From assembly GCA_017303335.1 (NCBI GenBank), contig JAFLBK010000001.1, positions 1,369,001 to 1,433,000 of the forward strand: a DNA stretch of 64,000 nt, in the 5' to 3' direction. This stretch comes from Chitinophagales bacterium. GTDB taxonomy: Bacteria > Bacteroidota > Bacteroidia > Chitinophagales > Chitinophagaceae. Numbering within the stretch: position 1 is the stretch's first letter; each line of letters opens with the position of its first letter. The notes under the pieces were generated by a model. It did no database searches. It saw nothing but the letters and a program-made list of their open reading frames with translations, and had not been told where the DNA came from. Shown in pieces: positions 8,699 to 17,357 of this stretch. The position numbers and the translations under genes were made by a program.

Positions 8699-9958
8699 AT
8701 GGAAAAGAACAGAAGTGAAAATACAGAACTGAAGCGCCGGATATTGTATTTAGATATGGCGTATACGCTTAAAATGGTAAAAGAACGGGAACTCGAACAG
8801 GAATTTGCTTCCAGGGACTGTGGTGGATATTTTGAACACGTATGGGGCGTTCATCCAATCGCTGACATTCCCGAAAAGAGACAACTGAAGTATGAAGGAT
8901 TTAAAGTATCACAGGTAGAATTTTCGGCAAATCAGACCATAATTGAAGGCTCGTCTGCATATTATTCTTTTTTTAAGTATATTTTTCCGCTCAATTTCCT
9001 GGTATCTCAGATTCGGTTTGTTGCTTTTCTAATTCGTCTGGTAAAACGTGAGCATATCAACATTATCATGTGTACTGACCCCTATTTTACCGGTCTGATC
9101 GGGCTTTTTATCAAACTATTTACCAAAGCCAGGTTAGCAATCTGGGTATGTGCTAATTATGATGATGTGTACAGTGAGACAGGGGTGATCGCTATGCCTA
9201 AACTTTTTAAATGGCGTTGGGTAGAGAAGATTGTTGAACGGATTGTGTTTCGTAAATCTGATTTAGTCGTAGGAGGGAATCAGAATAACTTAGAATATGC
9301 TTTAAAGAATGGAGCAAAAACGGGTAAATCAACTGTTTTCCCGGTTGGTAAGTTGATCCACCGTCAACACATGATTGACCCGGGGCTAAGAGAAAAAGAT
9401 GATCTGTTCAGTCAATCTAAGGCAAGGTATCATTTTATTTATGTGGGCAGATTAGTAGACTTGAAATTTCCGGATGATGTATTGCGTGCCTTTACTGTTA
9501 TTAACCGTGGCGAACCCGATTGCGCTTTGATTATGGCAGGCGATGGACCTATGCTGGAGCAGCTTGAAAAAATGTCAGATGAAATGGGAGTCCGTGATAA
9601 AGTTCATTTTCTTGGTAATATTAACCAGGTTCGGTTGGCAAATCTGCTAGCCGGGTGTTTTGCTGTACTCAGTCCCTTAACAGGCAGATCGCTGATTGAA
9701 GCTACCTTGGCCGGTTTACCTATTGTGGCTTATGACCGGGACTGGCAACATGAATTTGTAACAAGGTATGGCGCAGGGGTGATCGTTCCCTTTCGTGACT
9801 GGGAAAAAATGGGGCAGGCGGCCGTACATATGATCCAACATCCGGATGAAACAAAAGGAGTAGCTGAGGCTTCCAGGCGAACAGGAATTGAAGCCTGCGA
9901 TAATGATAAACTATATAGCCATGAAAGAAACGAATTTGATAAACTCCTGAAAAAGTAA
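8699..9958 (+). CDS. Glycosyltransferase, GT4-like
   Basis: 419 residues. The C-terminal half has the GT-B donor-binding pattern: a Y-V-G-R-L-V-D-L-K-F-P strand and loop near residue 245, then G-D-G-P-M-L-E-Q-L-E, and the acidic S-P-L-T-G-R-S-L-I-E-A segment, a variant of E-x7-E near residue 325. The N-terminal half contains hydrophobic stretches around residues 80-120, so it may be membrane-associated. It adds one sugar to the lipid-linked repeat. It is co-directional with the AT-rich flippase 50 bases upstream. Donor and acceptor unknown. Confidence 0.78.
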   Translation: MEKNRSENTELKRRILYLDMAYTLKMVKERELEQEFASRDCGGYFEHVWGVHPIADIPEKRQLKYEGFKVSQVEFSANQTIIEGSSAYYSFFKYIFPLNFLVSQIRFVAFLIRLVKREHINIIMCTDPYFTGLIGLFIKLFTKARLAIWVCANYDDVYSETGVIAMPKLFKWRWVEKIVERIVFRKSDLVVGGNQNNLEYALKNGAKTGKSTVFPVGKLIHRQHMIDPGLREKDDLFSQSKARYHFIYVGRLVDLKFPDDVLRAFTVINRGEPDCALIMAGDGPMLEQLEKMSDEMGVRDKVHFLGNINQVRLANLLAGCFAVLSPLTGRSLIEATLAGLPIVAYDRDWQHEFVTRYGAGVIVPFRDWEKMGQAAVHMIQHPDETKGVAEASRRTGIEACDNDKLYSHERNEFDKLLKK

Positions 9959-10021
9959 ACGCAGCCCAAAACAAACCAACTTAAAAGCACGGACACATCG
10001 CTATAAATGCCTGATTGTTTT

Positions 10022-10029
10022 TACCTTCG
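10022..10029 (+). promoter_or_regulatory. Probable -7 promoter element
   Basis: TACCTTCG matches the Bacteroidota -7 consensus TAnnTTTG with one mismatch and lies 12 bases before the ATG of the dehydrogenase gene at 10042. It would give a very short leader and start a new transcription unit just after the AT-rich block. No clear -33 element was seen. Confidence 0.45.
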
Positions 10030-10041
10030 CAAAAATTTTTT

Positions 10042-11049
10042 ATGATCAATGTCGGAATAATCGGTTATGGATACTGGGGTCCCAACCTGGTCCGTAACTT
10101 TTTCGGCCAGAAAGACTGCGTTATTAAATCGGTGGCGGATGCCCGGCCGAACCGGCTCGAATTGCTTGCGAAAGCCTATCCTTCCGTGCAGGGAGTCCTG
10201 AACGCCGATGATATTCTCAACGATCCCGCGATCGACGCGGTTGTTATAGCCACACCCGTATTTACCCATTTTCCGCTGGCGCAAAAGGCGCTGCAGAACG
10301 GTAAGCACGTGCTGCTGGAAAAGCCCATGGCTTCTTCCGTGCAGGAATGCAATATCCTGATCGGCCTGGCCGCCCAGAAGAACCTGCTGCTGATGGTGGA
10401 CCACACCTTCCTGTATACCGGCGCTGTGGAAAAGATCAAAGAACTCATTGATACCAATGCCCTCGGGAATGTCAAATACCTCGACTCCACCCGGATCAAC
10501 CTCGGCCTGTTTCAACCCGATATCAATGTGCTCTGGGACCTGGCTCCGCACGACCTCTCGATCCTTCGTTACCTGCACGATGAAAAACCATACAGCGTCA
10601 ATGCCACCGGCATCAGCCATACCCACAATGGCATTGAGAACATCGCCTTCATGACGATCAACTACCAGTCTGGCTTCATCGCCCACCTCAACTGCTCCTG
10701 GAGCAGCCCCGTGAAAGTGCGCATGATGCTCATCGGCGGCGATCAGAAGATGATTATCTATAATGACGTTGAACCCACGGAAAAGATCAAAGTATACGAT
10801 ACAGGATACGAATTGAAAAGCGATGAAGACAAGAACAAAATCCTGGTCGATTACCGGGTAGGCGATATCTATGTACCGAAAGTGAACAATAAAGAGGCGC
10901 TGGCGCAGGTGGCTTCGGACTTCATTGGCGGTATCCTGGAAAAACGAACACCCCGGTCATCCCATCACATCGGGCTGGATATTGTAAAGATGCTTGAAGC
11001 GTCGGAACAATCGATAAAAAACAAAGGAGCAGAAGTTAAAATCAGCTGA
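10042..11049 (+). CDS. Gfo/Idh/MocA oxidoreductase (sugar dehydrogenase), second copy
   Basis: 335 residues from the ATG at 10042, where the Rossmann motif G-I-I-G-Y-G-Y-W-G-P starts almost at once; an upstream TTG is rejected. E-K-P-M-A near residue 92 and H-T-F near 122 are family features. It oxidises a nucleotide sugar, probably at C3, ahead of the acetyltransferase and aminotransferase that follow within 20 bases: a typical 3-keto/3-amino/3-acetamido trio for a 3-acetamido sugar. It is distinct in sequence from the WlbA-like protein at 890. Confidence 0.87.
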   Translation: MINVGIIGYGYWGPNLVRNFFGQKDCVIKSVADARPNRLELLAKAYPSVQGVLNADDILNDPAIDAVVIATPVFTHFPLAQKALQNGKHVLLEKPMASSVQECNILIGLAAQKNLLLMVDHTFLYTGAVEKIKELIDTNALGNVKYLDSTRINLGLFQPDINVLWDLAPHDLSILRYLHDEKPYSVNATGISHTHNGIENIAFMTINYQSGFIAHLNCSWSSPVKVRMMLIGGDQKMIIYNDVEPTEKIKVYDTGYELKSDEDKNKILVDYRVGDIYVPKVNNKEALAQVASDFIGGILEKRTPRSSHHIGLDIVKMLEASEQSIKNKGAEVKIS

Positions 11050-11056
11050 TAAAATC

Positions 11057-11548
11057 ATGGAAATACTGAATATTGATACAGACAAGCAAAGTCTTAAAAA
11101 TGTGAAAGTCGGTAAAGACGTACGGATATTCAACTTTGTGAATGCCTACGGCTGCAGCATCGATGACAATTCCAAAGTAGGCGCCTTTGTGGAGATCCAG
11201 AAAGGCGCAACAATCGGTAAGAACTGCAAGATCTCGAGCCATAGCTTTATCTGCGAAGGCGTGCACATAGCCGATAATGTTTTCATCGGGCACAACGTTA
11301 CCTTCATCAACGACAAATTTCCCCGGGCGGCAAACGAGGATGGAACACTCCAGACGGAAGCCGACTGGACCTGTATTGAAACCTTTATCGAACAAGGTGC
11401 TTCCGTGGGCTCCAGCGCAACCATTCTCTGTGGCGTTACGATCGGGGAAAAAGCCATTGTAGGTGCCGGATCGGTAGTAACCAAGGATGTGCCTGCAAAA
11501 GCCATTGTAGCGGGTAACCCGGCAAAACTGATTAAGTATATAGATTAA
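11057..11548 (+). CDS. Sugar 3-N-acetyltransferase, FdtC/QdtC/WlbB-like
   Basis: 163 residues, almost entirely hexapeptide repeats (I-G-K-N-C-K-I, V-F-I-G-H-N-V-T-F-I-N-D), with the family loop containing F-P-R-A and a C-terminal G-N-P-A-K cap. The N-D-x-x-P-R-A element is typical of acetyltransferases that use 3-amino-dideoxy sugars (FdtC, QdtC) and of WlbB. It lies between the dehydrogenase and the DegT aminotransferase, so it would acetylate the amine that the latter installs. The nucleotide (UDP or dTDP) cannot be told. Confidence 0.85.
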   Translation: MEILNIDTDKQSLKNVKVGKDVRIFNFVNAYGCSIDDNSKVGAFVEIQKGATIGKNCKISSHSFICEGVHIADNVFIGHNVTFINDKFPRAANEDGTLQTEADWTCIETFIEQGASVGSSATILCGVTIGEKAIVGAGSVVTKDVPAKAIVAGNPAKLIKYID

Positions 11549-11559
11549 ACGATTATTGC

Positions 11560-12669
11560 ATGATACGCACAGAAAATAAGATCCCCTGCCTTGATCTCCA
11601 GCGGCAGCACCAGCAGATAAAAAAGGAAGTGTTCGAAGCGTTTGAAAAAGTGTATGAAAAAACGGCTTTTTCGGGCGGTCCCTTCGTGGAAGAATTTGAA
11701 AAATCATTTGCCGCTTTCTGCGGTACGAAATATGCCATCGGGCTGAACAACGGAACCTCGGCCCTGCACCTGGCCCTGCTGGCGTTGGGTATTGGGGCCG
11801 GCGATGAGGTGATCATTCCTGCCAATACATTCATTGCAACCGCCTGGGGTGTATCCTACACAGGAGCAACACCGGTGTTTGTTGATTGTACCGGTGATAC
11901 CTGGCAAATAGACCCGGCCCGGATCGAGGAGAAAATAACGGCTAAAACCAAAGCCATCATCGGCGTTCATCTCTACGGACAGCCATTCGATATTGATGCG
12001 GTGAAGAACATCTGTGCGAAGCACAACCTCTTTATGCTCGAAGACGCGGCGCAGGCGCAGGGCGCAACCTATAACAAAGTGCCTGTAGGCGGATTTGGCG
12101 AAATGGCCTGCTTCAGCTTCTATCCCGGGAAAAACCTGGGCGCCTGTGGCGAAGCCGGAGGCATCGTTACCAATACGGAGAAGTATTATACGCATCTTCA
12201 AAGTCTGCGTAACCATGGCATGACCGTACGGTACTACCACGACGAAGTCGGATTCAACATGCGGATGGGCGGCCTCGAAGGCGCTTCACTCAGCGTTAAA
12301 CTGAAATACCTGGCCGGCTGGAATGACCGGAGGAGGCAGATCGCGAAACGATACCAGCAGGAACTCGTCAATCCCAAAATAGTGATGCAGGCACAACCTG
12401 CCTGGGCCAACTCCATCTATCACCTGTTCGTGGTTACAACTGCCGACCGGGATGATCTTGTCAAATACCTGAACGGGTGCAATATCTTCCCGGCCCTGCA
12501 TTACCCGGTTCCCTGCCATCTGCAAAAAGCGTATGCAAACCTTGGGTATAAACAAGGTGATTGCCCGAATGCCGAATACCTGGCGGCTCATTGTGTGTCG
12601 CTCCCGATGTTTGCGGAACTGACCGATGAAGAGGTAAGTTATGTGATCGAATGCCTGAATAAATACTAA
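11560..12669 (+). CDS. DegT/DnrJ/EryC1-family PLP sugar aminotransferase
   Basis: 369 residues. The N-terminus has I-P-C-L-D-L-Q-R-Q-H; the substrate/PLP loop N-G-T-S-A-L-H-L-A is near residue 65; E-D-A-A-Q-A-Q is near 160; the PLP Lys is in F-Y-P-G-K-N-L-G near 189. It converts a 3-keto nucleotide sugar to the amine using glutamate. With the two preceding genes it makes a complete ketone-amine-acetamide route, either dTDP-Fuc3NAc/Qui3NAc type or the UDP-GlcNAc3NAcA (WbpE) type. It could also serve the WlbA/WlbB-like pair at 314-1786, which has no aminotransferase of its own. Confidence 0.9.
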   Translation: MIRTENKIPCLDLQRQHQQIKKEVFEAFEKVYEKTAFSGGPFVEEFEKSFAAFCGTKYAIGLNNGTSALHLALLALGIGAGDEVIIPANTFIATAWGVSYTGATPVFVDCTGDTWQIDPARIEEKITAKTKAIIGVHLYGQPFDIDAVKNICAKHNLFMLEDAAQAQGATYNKVPVGGFGEMACFSFYPGKNLGACGEAGGIVTNTEKYYTHLQSLRNHGMTVRYYHDEVGFNMRMGGLEGASLSVKLKYLAGWNDRRRQIAKRYQQELVNPKIVMQAQPAWANSIYHLFVVTTADRDDLVKYLNGCNIFPALHYPVPCHLQKAYANLGYKQGDCPNAEYLAAHCVSLPMFAELTDEEVSYVIECLNKY

Positions 12670-12685
12670 GCCGGGGATCCCCGGC
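12670..12685. repeat. Perfect GC palindrome after aminotransferase gene
   Basis: GCCGGGGATCCCCGGC directly follows the aminotransferase stop codon. It can form an 8 bp hairpin, but no T-run follows, so it is not called a terminator. It may slow transcription or stabilise the upstream mRNA. Confidence 0.5.
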
Positions 12686-12725
12686 ATGATCACCCCGGTG
12701 AAATGCATACCAGACACTTGCTGAA

Positions 12726-13847
12726 ATGAGAATAACCCATGTTATATCAGGTCTTACGAAGGGTGGGGCAGAGCGTGTTGTTGTTGAACTGGCAAATATT
12801 GCCGTCGAAAAGGGCCATGAGGTAACCGTGCTCGCTGCCTGGCCGGTAGATCCCGCTATGATGCAGGATCAGCTTCATCCCGGCGTAGCAATAAAATTCA
12901 TCGGCGCCACCCGGAAAAAAGCCTACCTGAACCTTATTCCCTGGATATTCCGAAACCGTAAATGGATCGGCAGCAACGACATTCTTCATTGCCACCTGAC
13001 CTATGGGGCTGTTTTCGGAACTTTCGTTTTCATTGTACTCCGGAAAATATTCCGGTATAAAAAACCCGCTGTCGTGGAAACCAATCACGCGGTGGGCATG
13101 CCCATTCCGCCATTTAACCGGTGGGTGCATTCCCGCATGCTGCTGTTCCGGGATGGTGTGGTATTCATGGCAAGAGACGCGTACTGGAACGGGTTCATGG
13201 ATAAACACCCTGGGTTGAGGTCGGCCCTCATCGTAAACGGTATACGAATACCAAAGCAGGATAGCTCGGCAGAACAGCATCAGCAATTCCGGCAAAAAAT
13301 GGGTGTAAAGGAAAATTGCCGGTATCTCGTGGGAACAGTAAGCATGCTGAGGCCGGAACGAAAACCCTGGTTATACATCAGTCTGCTCCAGGATGTGATG
13401 GAGGCTATGGGCGATGATGTTCAATTCATCCTTGCCGGAGATGGCGTTGAACGGGATGCATTACGGGCACAAATAGAAGAAAAAGACCTTAGTGATCGTA
13501 TTTGTATGCCGGGTCTTGTCAACAATCCCACATCTGTGATGAGCAACCTGGATATCTATGTATCGCTTTGTGCCGGGGAAACAGCGGGCATATCCATGAT
13601 CGAAGCAGCCATGTGCGGCATACCGGTGGTAGGTATCCAGCTCGATCCGGCCTACACACCGAAGGAAACTGACTGGGTATGGTCGAACGCGGATATCCAT
13701 GCAGTGGCAAAAAAAATCATTTCCCTGCTGCAGGATACCGGGGAAAGAAAACAGGTTGCGCACATGCAGCAGGCGCACGTCAATCAATACTTCACAACGG
13801 AGGCTATGTACACTTCGTACGATGCATTTTACAAGACAGTTTCTTAG
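12726..13847 (+). CDS. Glycosyltransferase, GT4 family
   Basis: 373 residues. The N-terminal G-G-A-E-R-V loop (residues 13-18) is the GT4 acceptor-domain signature. The C-terminal donor domain has G-T-V-S-M-L-R-P-E-R-K, L-A-G-D-G-V-E-R near residue 238 and the E-T-A-G-I-S-M-I-E-A-A segment (E-x7-E) near 285. GT-B fold, retaining, cytoplasmic or membrane-associated. It is the last + strand gene before a three-gene reverse-strand block. Linkage and donor unknown. Confidence 0.87.
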   Translation: MRITHVISGLTKGGAERVVVELANIAVEKGHEVTVLAAWPVDPAMMQDQLHPGVAIKFIGATRKKAYLNLIPWIFRNRKWIGSNDILHCHLTYGAVFGTFVFIVLRKIFRYKKPAVVETNHAVGMPIPPFNRWVHSRMLLFRDGVVFMARDAYWNGFMDKHPGLRSALIVNGIRIPKQDSSAEQHQQFRQKMGVKENCRYLVGTVSMLRPERKPWLYISLLQDVMEAMGDDVQFILAGDGVERDALRAQIEEKDLSDRICMPGLVNNPTSVMSNLDIYVSLCAGETAGISMIEAAMCGIPVVGIQLDPAYTPKETDWVWSNADIHAVAKKIISLLQDTGERKQVAHMQQAHVNQYFTTEAMYTSYDAFYKTVS

Positions 13848-13906
13848 TCCATTATACTCCCCGGCCAGGAAGTATGCCATCGGGCGTTTGATCATGTAAG
13901 CCGCCC

Positions 13907-14671
13907 TCAGCCGCTCTTCTTACCACCCAGGAAATACTGCCAGATGGTGGGCTGATGATACATCTTTCCTTTCTCTGAATGCTTTTTTATTTCATAGGAG
14001 TCGTTCAGCATGGAGGTTAACACGTCCTTCAGCGCCTGTATCCCGATTGCGGTCTGCAATACCGGGAAGGTGGCGAAATTATCTTTCTTGCCGGGCTGAA
14101 TGAATGCCTGTTTAAGCACTGCTCCTGTATCTATTCCGGCATCAATGAGATGGATGGTGGTGCCGAAATTAGCGGCATCCTGGTTATACAGCGCCCAATA
14201 CCCGCCATGGCTTCCCCGGTACCAGGGTGTAATGCCCGCATGCATATTTACGAACAGGGCATTTGTTGATCCCAATATCTTCCGGCTGATGATCCGGGTT
14301 CCGTTCACGACCACGATATCCGGCTGTATCTCCGCGAGGATGACTTTAACCGAATCGTCGTTTACCGAAGGCACCCGGTGTATGCTGCCTGTATCAAATG
14401 CCGCGGCCTGAAGTCCGTAGGCAGCCATGATCTCTGCCTTCCTGTTCCTGGAACTGCGTTTCAAGAACGGTACAACCAATACCGAGAACAGGACCTGGCC
14501 GGCTACTTTGAAAAAACCGATCTTCTTAAGCCGGGCGCTGAACAAGGCTTTTCGGGAAACGGGTTCTTCAATGATCAGGGCGGCGAACTCAAAATCCTGC
14601 GACAGGGCATGGTACACCCACCTTGATGACTCACAATCCGAAGCCAGGAAAGCGATTTTCTTGCGCTGCAT
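13907..14671 (-). CDS. Formyltransferase-family protein (sugar N-formyltransferase-like)
   Basis: 254 residues. The core has the formyltransferase triad context: V-N-M-H-A-G-I-T-P-W-Y-R-G (catalytic Asn and His) and I-D-A-G-I-D-T-G (catalytic Asp), as in methionyl-tRNA and UDP-4-amino-arabinose formyltransferases. In glycan loci such proteins use 10-formyl-tetrahydrofolate to N-formylate an amino sugar, consistent with the aminotransferase nearby. The C-terminus is short and carries no tRNA-binding OB domain, which argues against Fmt. The sugar substrate is inferred only. Confidence 0.8.
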   Translation of the reverse strand: MQRKKIAFLASDCESSRWVYHALSQDFEFAALIIEEPVSRKALFSARLKKIGFFKVAGQVLFSVLVVPFLKRSSRNRKAEIMAAYGLQAAAFDTGSIHRVPSVNDDSVKVILAEIQPDIVVVNGTRIISRKILGSTNALFVNMHAGITPWYRGSHGGYWALYNQDAANFGTTIHLIDAGIDTGAVLKQAFIQPGKKDNFATFPVLQTAIGIQALKDVLTSMLNDSYEIKKHSEKGKMYHQPTIWQYFLGGKKSG

Positions 14672-14720
14672 TGATTACTGAACTGGTGAATTAAGAGGCT
14701 GTAAAACTAGGCAATTGACA

Positions 14721-15698
14721 TTAAACCCCGGCGGCCTCCTTCATGGTGCTGTTCCGGAAACCGTAGGTCTTATTCAGGTAAGCGTAATGGTCCAGTATGA
14801 CGGTAAGGTTGGCCATGTTCTCCGGAATGTTCACACCAAAATTATGCGGGTGCCACCATAAATGATATAAGTGTTTCTTTTGAGCTGCCAGGGTCATCTC
14901 GGTAAGTATTCGATTCAATTTTAGTTTTTCCAGCCAGGCAAGATGCCTGTTATAGGGTTTTAGAAAACGGCTTGCCGGGATGTTGACCGCTTGTCCCGCC
15001 TGCCGGCTGATCGGGTATGTGTTGTGTCCGGACAATGGGAAATACGCATCCAGGAACCGGCATATCCGGATAAAGATATTTTCAGCCGCAAGCGTACGGG
15101 GTTTATAGATCCAGGAGGGCTGGTTATGCCTGTACACATGAATCCCATGTGCCTGCAGGATGGATAAATATTCAGGGTTCACCTGGTTCCGGGGAAACAC
15201 AATACTGCTGAGCGTAACATTATTGGCGGCGGCAATTTTTTTTGCTGCCACGATATCGGCTTCAAAATCCTCCTTGCTCTGCCCTTTTTCCAGGCAAAAG
15301 TAATGGCTGAAGGTATGTGTACCGATCTCGTGCGCACTTTGCTTTACCTGTTCAAACAGGGAATAACCGAAATGATAGGGGTCATCCTTTTCACAGGACC
15401 CCAGGGTGGGGAATTCTTTTTTGTACACATTATAATCTCCATTCGCATAAACCGGAACCCGGGAAGGGACATAAGAAAGTAGCTCTTCCTTGTTCCTGGC
15501 GAAAAGGAATCCAACCGTTGCAAAAGTTACTTTGATATGGTACCGGTCGAAAAGATCGATGAGTTGCGGGATCACTTCTTTCACACCCAGGATATTGGCG
15601 CCATACCTTTTTTTTGTTGTTACATCCCAAACACCCCATAGCAGTTCAAAGTCAAGCGAGATCACAAAAACGCCCGTATCGTTAGTATTATCACTCAT
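14721..15698 (-). CDS. Polysaccharide deacetylase (NodB homology domain)
   Basis: 325 residues from the ATG at 15698; a start at 15773 would add 25 residues without family similarity. The NodB metal site is recognisable: S-L-D-F-E-L-L-W-G near the N-terminus and the T-H-T-F-S-H zinc-binding H-x-x-x-H pair near residue 118, plus W-W-H-P-H near the C-terminus. It probably removes an N-acetyl (or O-acyl) group from the glycan or its precursor. No signal peptide is evident, so a cytoplasmic substrate is likely. It sits in a reverse-strand block with the formyltransferase and a polytopic membrane protein. Confidence 0.85.
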   Translation of the reverse strand: MSDNTNDTGVFVISLDFELLWGVWDVTTKKRYGANILGVKEVIPQLIDLFDRYHIKVTFATVGFLFARNKEELLSYVPSRVPVYANGDYNVYKKEFPTLGSCEKDDPYHFGYSLFEQVKQSAHEIGTHTFSHYFCLEKGQSKEDFEADIVAAKKIAAANNVTLSSIVFPRNQVNPEYLSILQAHGIHVYRHNQPSWIYKPRTLAAENIFIRICRFLDAYFPLSGHNTYPISRQAGQAVNIPASRFLKPYNRHLAWLEKLKLNRILTEMTLAAQKKHLYHLWWHPHNFGVNIPENMANLTVILDHYAYLNKTYGFRNSTMKEAAGV

Positions 15699-15846
15699 GC
15701 CCAATCGAAAATTTACTTTAGTCAGTATGAAATTAGATATTTTAGGCCATTTCGGTGGGAATACTTGGAACAAAGTTCATGTGGAGCCGGGGTCCAGGGG
15801 GCATAAAGAACATACTACAACGAGGATCCGGAAGACCATGCAATCT

Positions 15847-17190
15847 TCACAATGCTGCCGGCATCTTTTTTTCCAGCACTTTGGTATAGATGACCACCAG
15901 CATGAAATAAAAGAAGGGCAGCAACATGATCTTATAGCGGGTCATGGTACCGAAATTGAATGTGGTAAACCCAATAATGGTGGCAAATAATATCGATAAC
16001 GTAAACGAGAAGAATACATAGGGATCCGAAAAGACAATCCGGAAAAAACCGAATATCCTTGTTTTGACCAGCAGGAATAAAACAGTCAACAGAAGCAAGG
16101 TGGACTCAAGCGAAGACAGCAGGATGATCAGTTTTCTGCTTTCCCAGACGAATGGCCTGAACAGGCAGGTGAAGATCACGGCAGGGCTCTTAAGCAACAT
16201 GCCACCGAATGTAGGGGTGATGGTAGACATTTCGAAACCCGCCCTGCTGCTCTCGTCCTGCGTCTGTACACTCTGGTAGTTTTTTTGAAAGGTTTCAATC
16301 TGCATGACCGACTCCTCGGCGAGTTCGCTTATCTGTTCGGAGAAATCCGAAAGGCTCAGCGAAAAATACAGGATGAGCAGCGACAACAATGTGAATACCA
16401 CCCGCAGGAGAACGATCTTTATCTTCTGGAAAAAAATAAACAGCACGGTAAAGAAAATGCTCACGAACAGGATGGCGATAATATAACTCTTGATCACATA
16501 AACAATATAGACCAGCAAGGCCAGTACAACCCAGTTAACCGGCGATCCTTTCTTTTTTACAATACTGTTGTAGAGAATGTTTATAATGAACCCGAGGCCA
16601 CCCAAGCAAATCGACTCCTTTAAGAGTCCGCTGCTCCAGAACCAGATAGCCGGCGTATACAACACGGCAAAAGCGAGCAGTTTCTGATTCCTGTATTTAT
16701 TGATGTCGTTGAATACCTGGAATAGTTTCCATTGGCCGGCAAAGGAAAACAATCCCAGGAAAAGAGACGTGATCAGGAACCGGTTGAAGGAAAGTATGGA
16801 GATCATGGCGGAGGCTTTCATGATGGCTGCCGATGAATCCGCGGCGATATACCCGTTGACCCCTCCCGAACTTCCGAATTCCAGTGAATAGACACGCTGC
16901 AGTTCGGATGCCGGGGCGAAAAGATATTTGATGTTGCCGATATTATCCTTTACCTGGTCGATGATAAAATTCCCGCCTTCATAATAGGTAAACGCATCGC
17001 CGTACCCATAATAATACTGAACCATTAAGGAATAGCCAATGGAACCCAGCATCCGCAAGCCAAAAGCGACCAGGAAAATCTTGCGTAGCTCAACATCGTC
17101 GAATCGGAGCGACCGGCGTTTTACCAGGATATAAAAAAGGGCCAGGTACAAAGGTAACAGCAGGTAGTCGTATATGCTTATGTGCTGCAT
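15847..17190 (-). CDS. Polytopic membrane protein, possible Wzy-like polymerase (paralogue 1)
   Basis: 447 residues from the ATG at 17190; the longer start at 17211 lacks support from its paralogue. About 10-11 hydrophobic helices, with a large loop around residues 245-310 that is probably periplasmic. Motifs shared with the reverse-strand protein at 25996: F-W-S-S-G-x-L-K near residue 153, R-P-F-x-W-E-S-R-K and L-L-S-S-L-E-S near 345-365, and R-Y-K-x-x-x-x-P-F near the C-terminus. Topology and context suit an O-antigen polymerase or ligase, but I recognise no named family, so the role is inference. Confidence 0.6.
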   Translation of the reverse strand: MQHISIYDYLLLPLYLALFYILVKRRSLRFDDVELRKIFLVAFGLRMLGSIGYSLMVQYYYGYGDAFTYYEGGNFIIDQVKDNIGNIKYLFAPASELQRVYSLEFGSSGGVNGYIAADSSAAIMKASAMISILSFNRFLITSLFLGLFSFAGQWKLFQVFNDINKYRNQKLLAFAVLYTPAIWFWSSGLLKESICLGGLGFIINILYNSIVKKKGSPVNWVVLALLVYIVYVIKSYIIAILFVSIFFTVLFIFFQKIKIVLLRVVFTLLSLLILYFSLSLSDFSEQISELAEESVMQIETFQKNYQSVQTQDESSRAGFEMSTITPTFGGMLLKSPAVIFTCLFRPFVWESRKLIILLSSLESTLLLLTVLFLLVKTRIFGFFRIVFSDPYVFFSFTLSILFATIIGFTTFNFGTMTRYKIMLLPFFYFMLVVIYTKVLEKKMPAAL

Positions 17191-17324
17191 TCGGCTGTTT
17201 GTGCGACCCAAAGCGGGGTGAACGCGGTGTTATAAAAAATGCGCTTGCAATATAGGCAATAGTTTCCGATAGCCCGGCAGCCATACTAACCGGGGTATAA
17301 CGGGCGTTTTTGTTTTTATAAACT

Positions 17325-17332
17325 TACCTTTG
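17325..17332 (+). promoter_or_regulatory. -7 promoter element for second asparagine synthase operon
   Basis: TACCTTTG is an exact match to TAnnTTTG, 25 bases before the ATG at 17358. It lies in the divergent gap between the reverse-strand membrane protein and the amidotransferase and would start a transcript running through the flippase, methyltransferase and glycosyltransferase genes. Confidence 0.6.
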
Positions 17333-17357
17333 CCCAGCAAAAATTTCTGAATAACCT

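Noticed and set aside
13848..13906. Terminator between convergent glycosyltransferase and formyltransferase genes
   Set aside because: No stem with T-run on either strand was found in the short gap.
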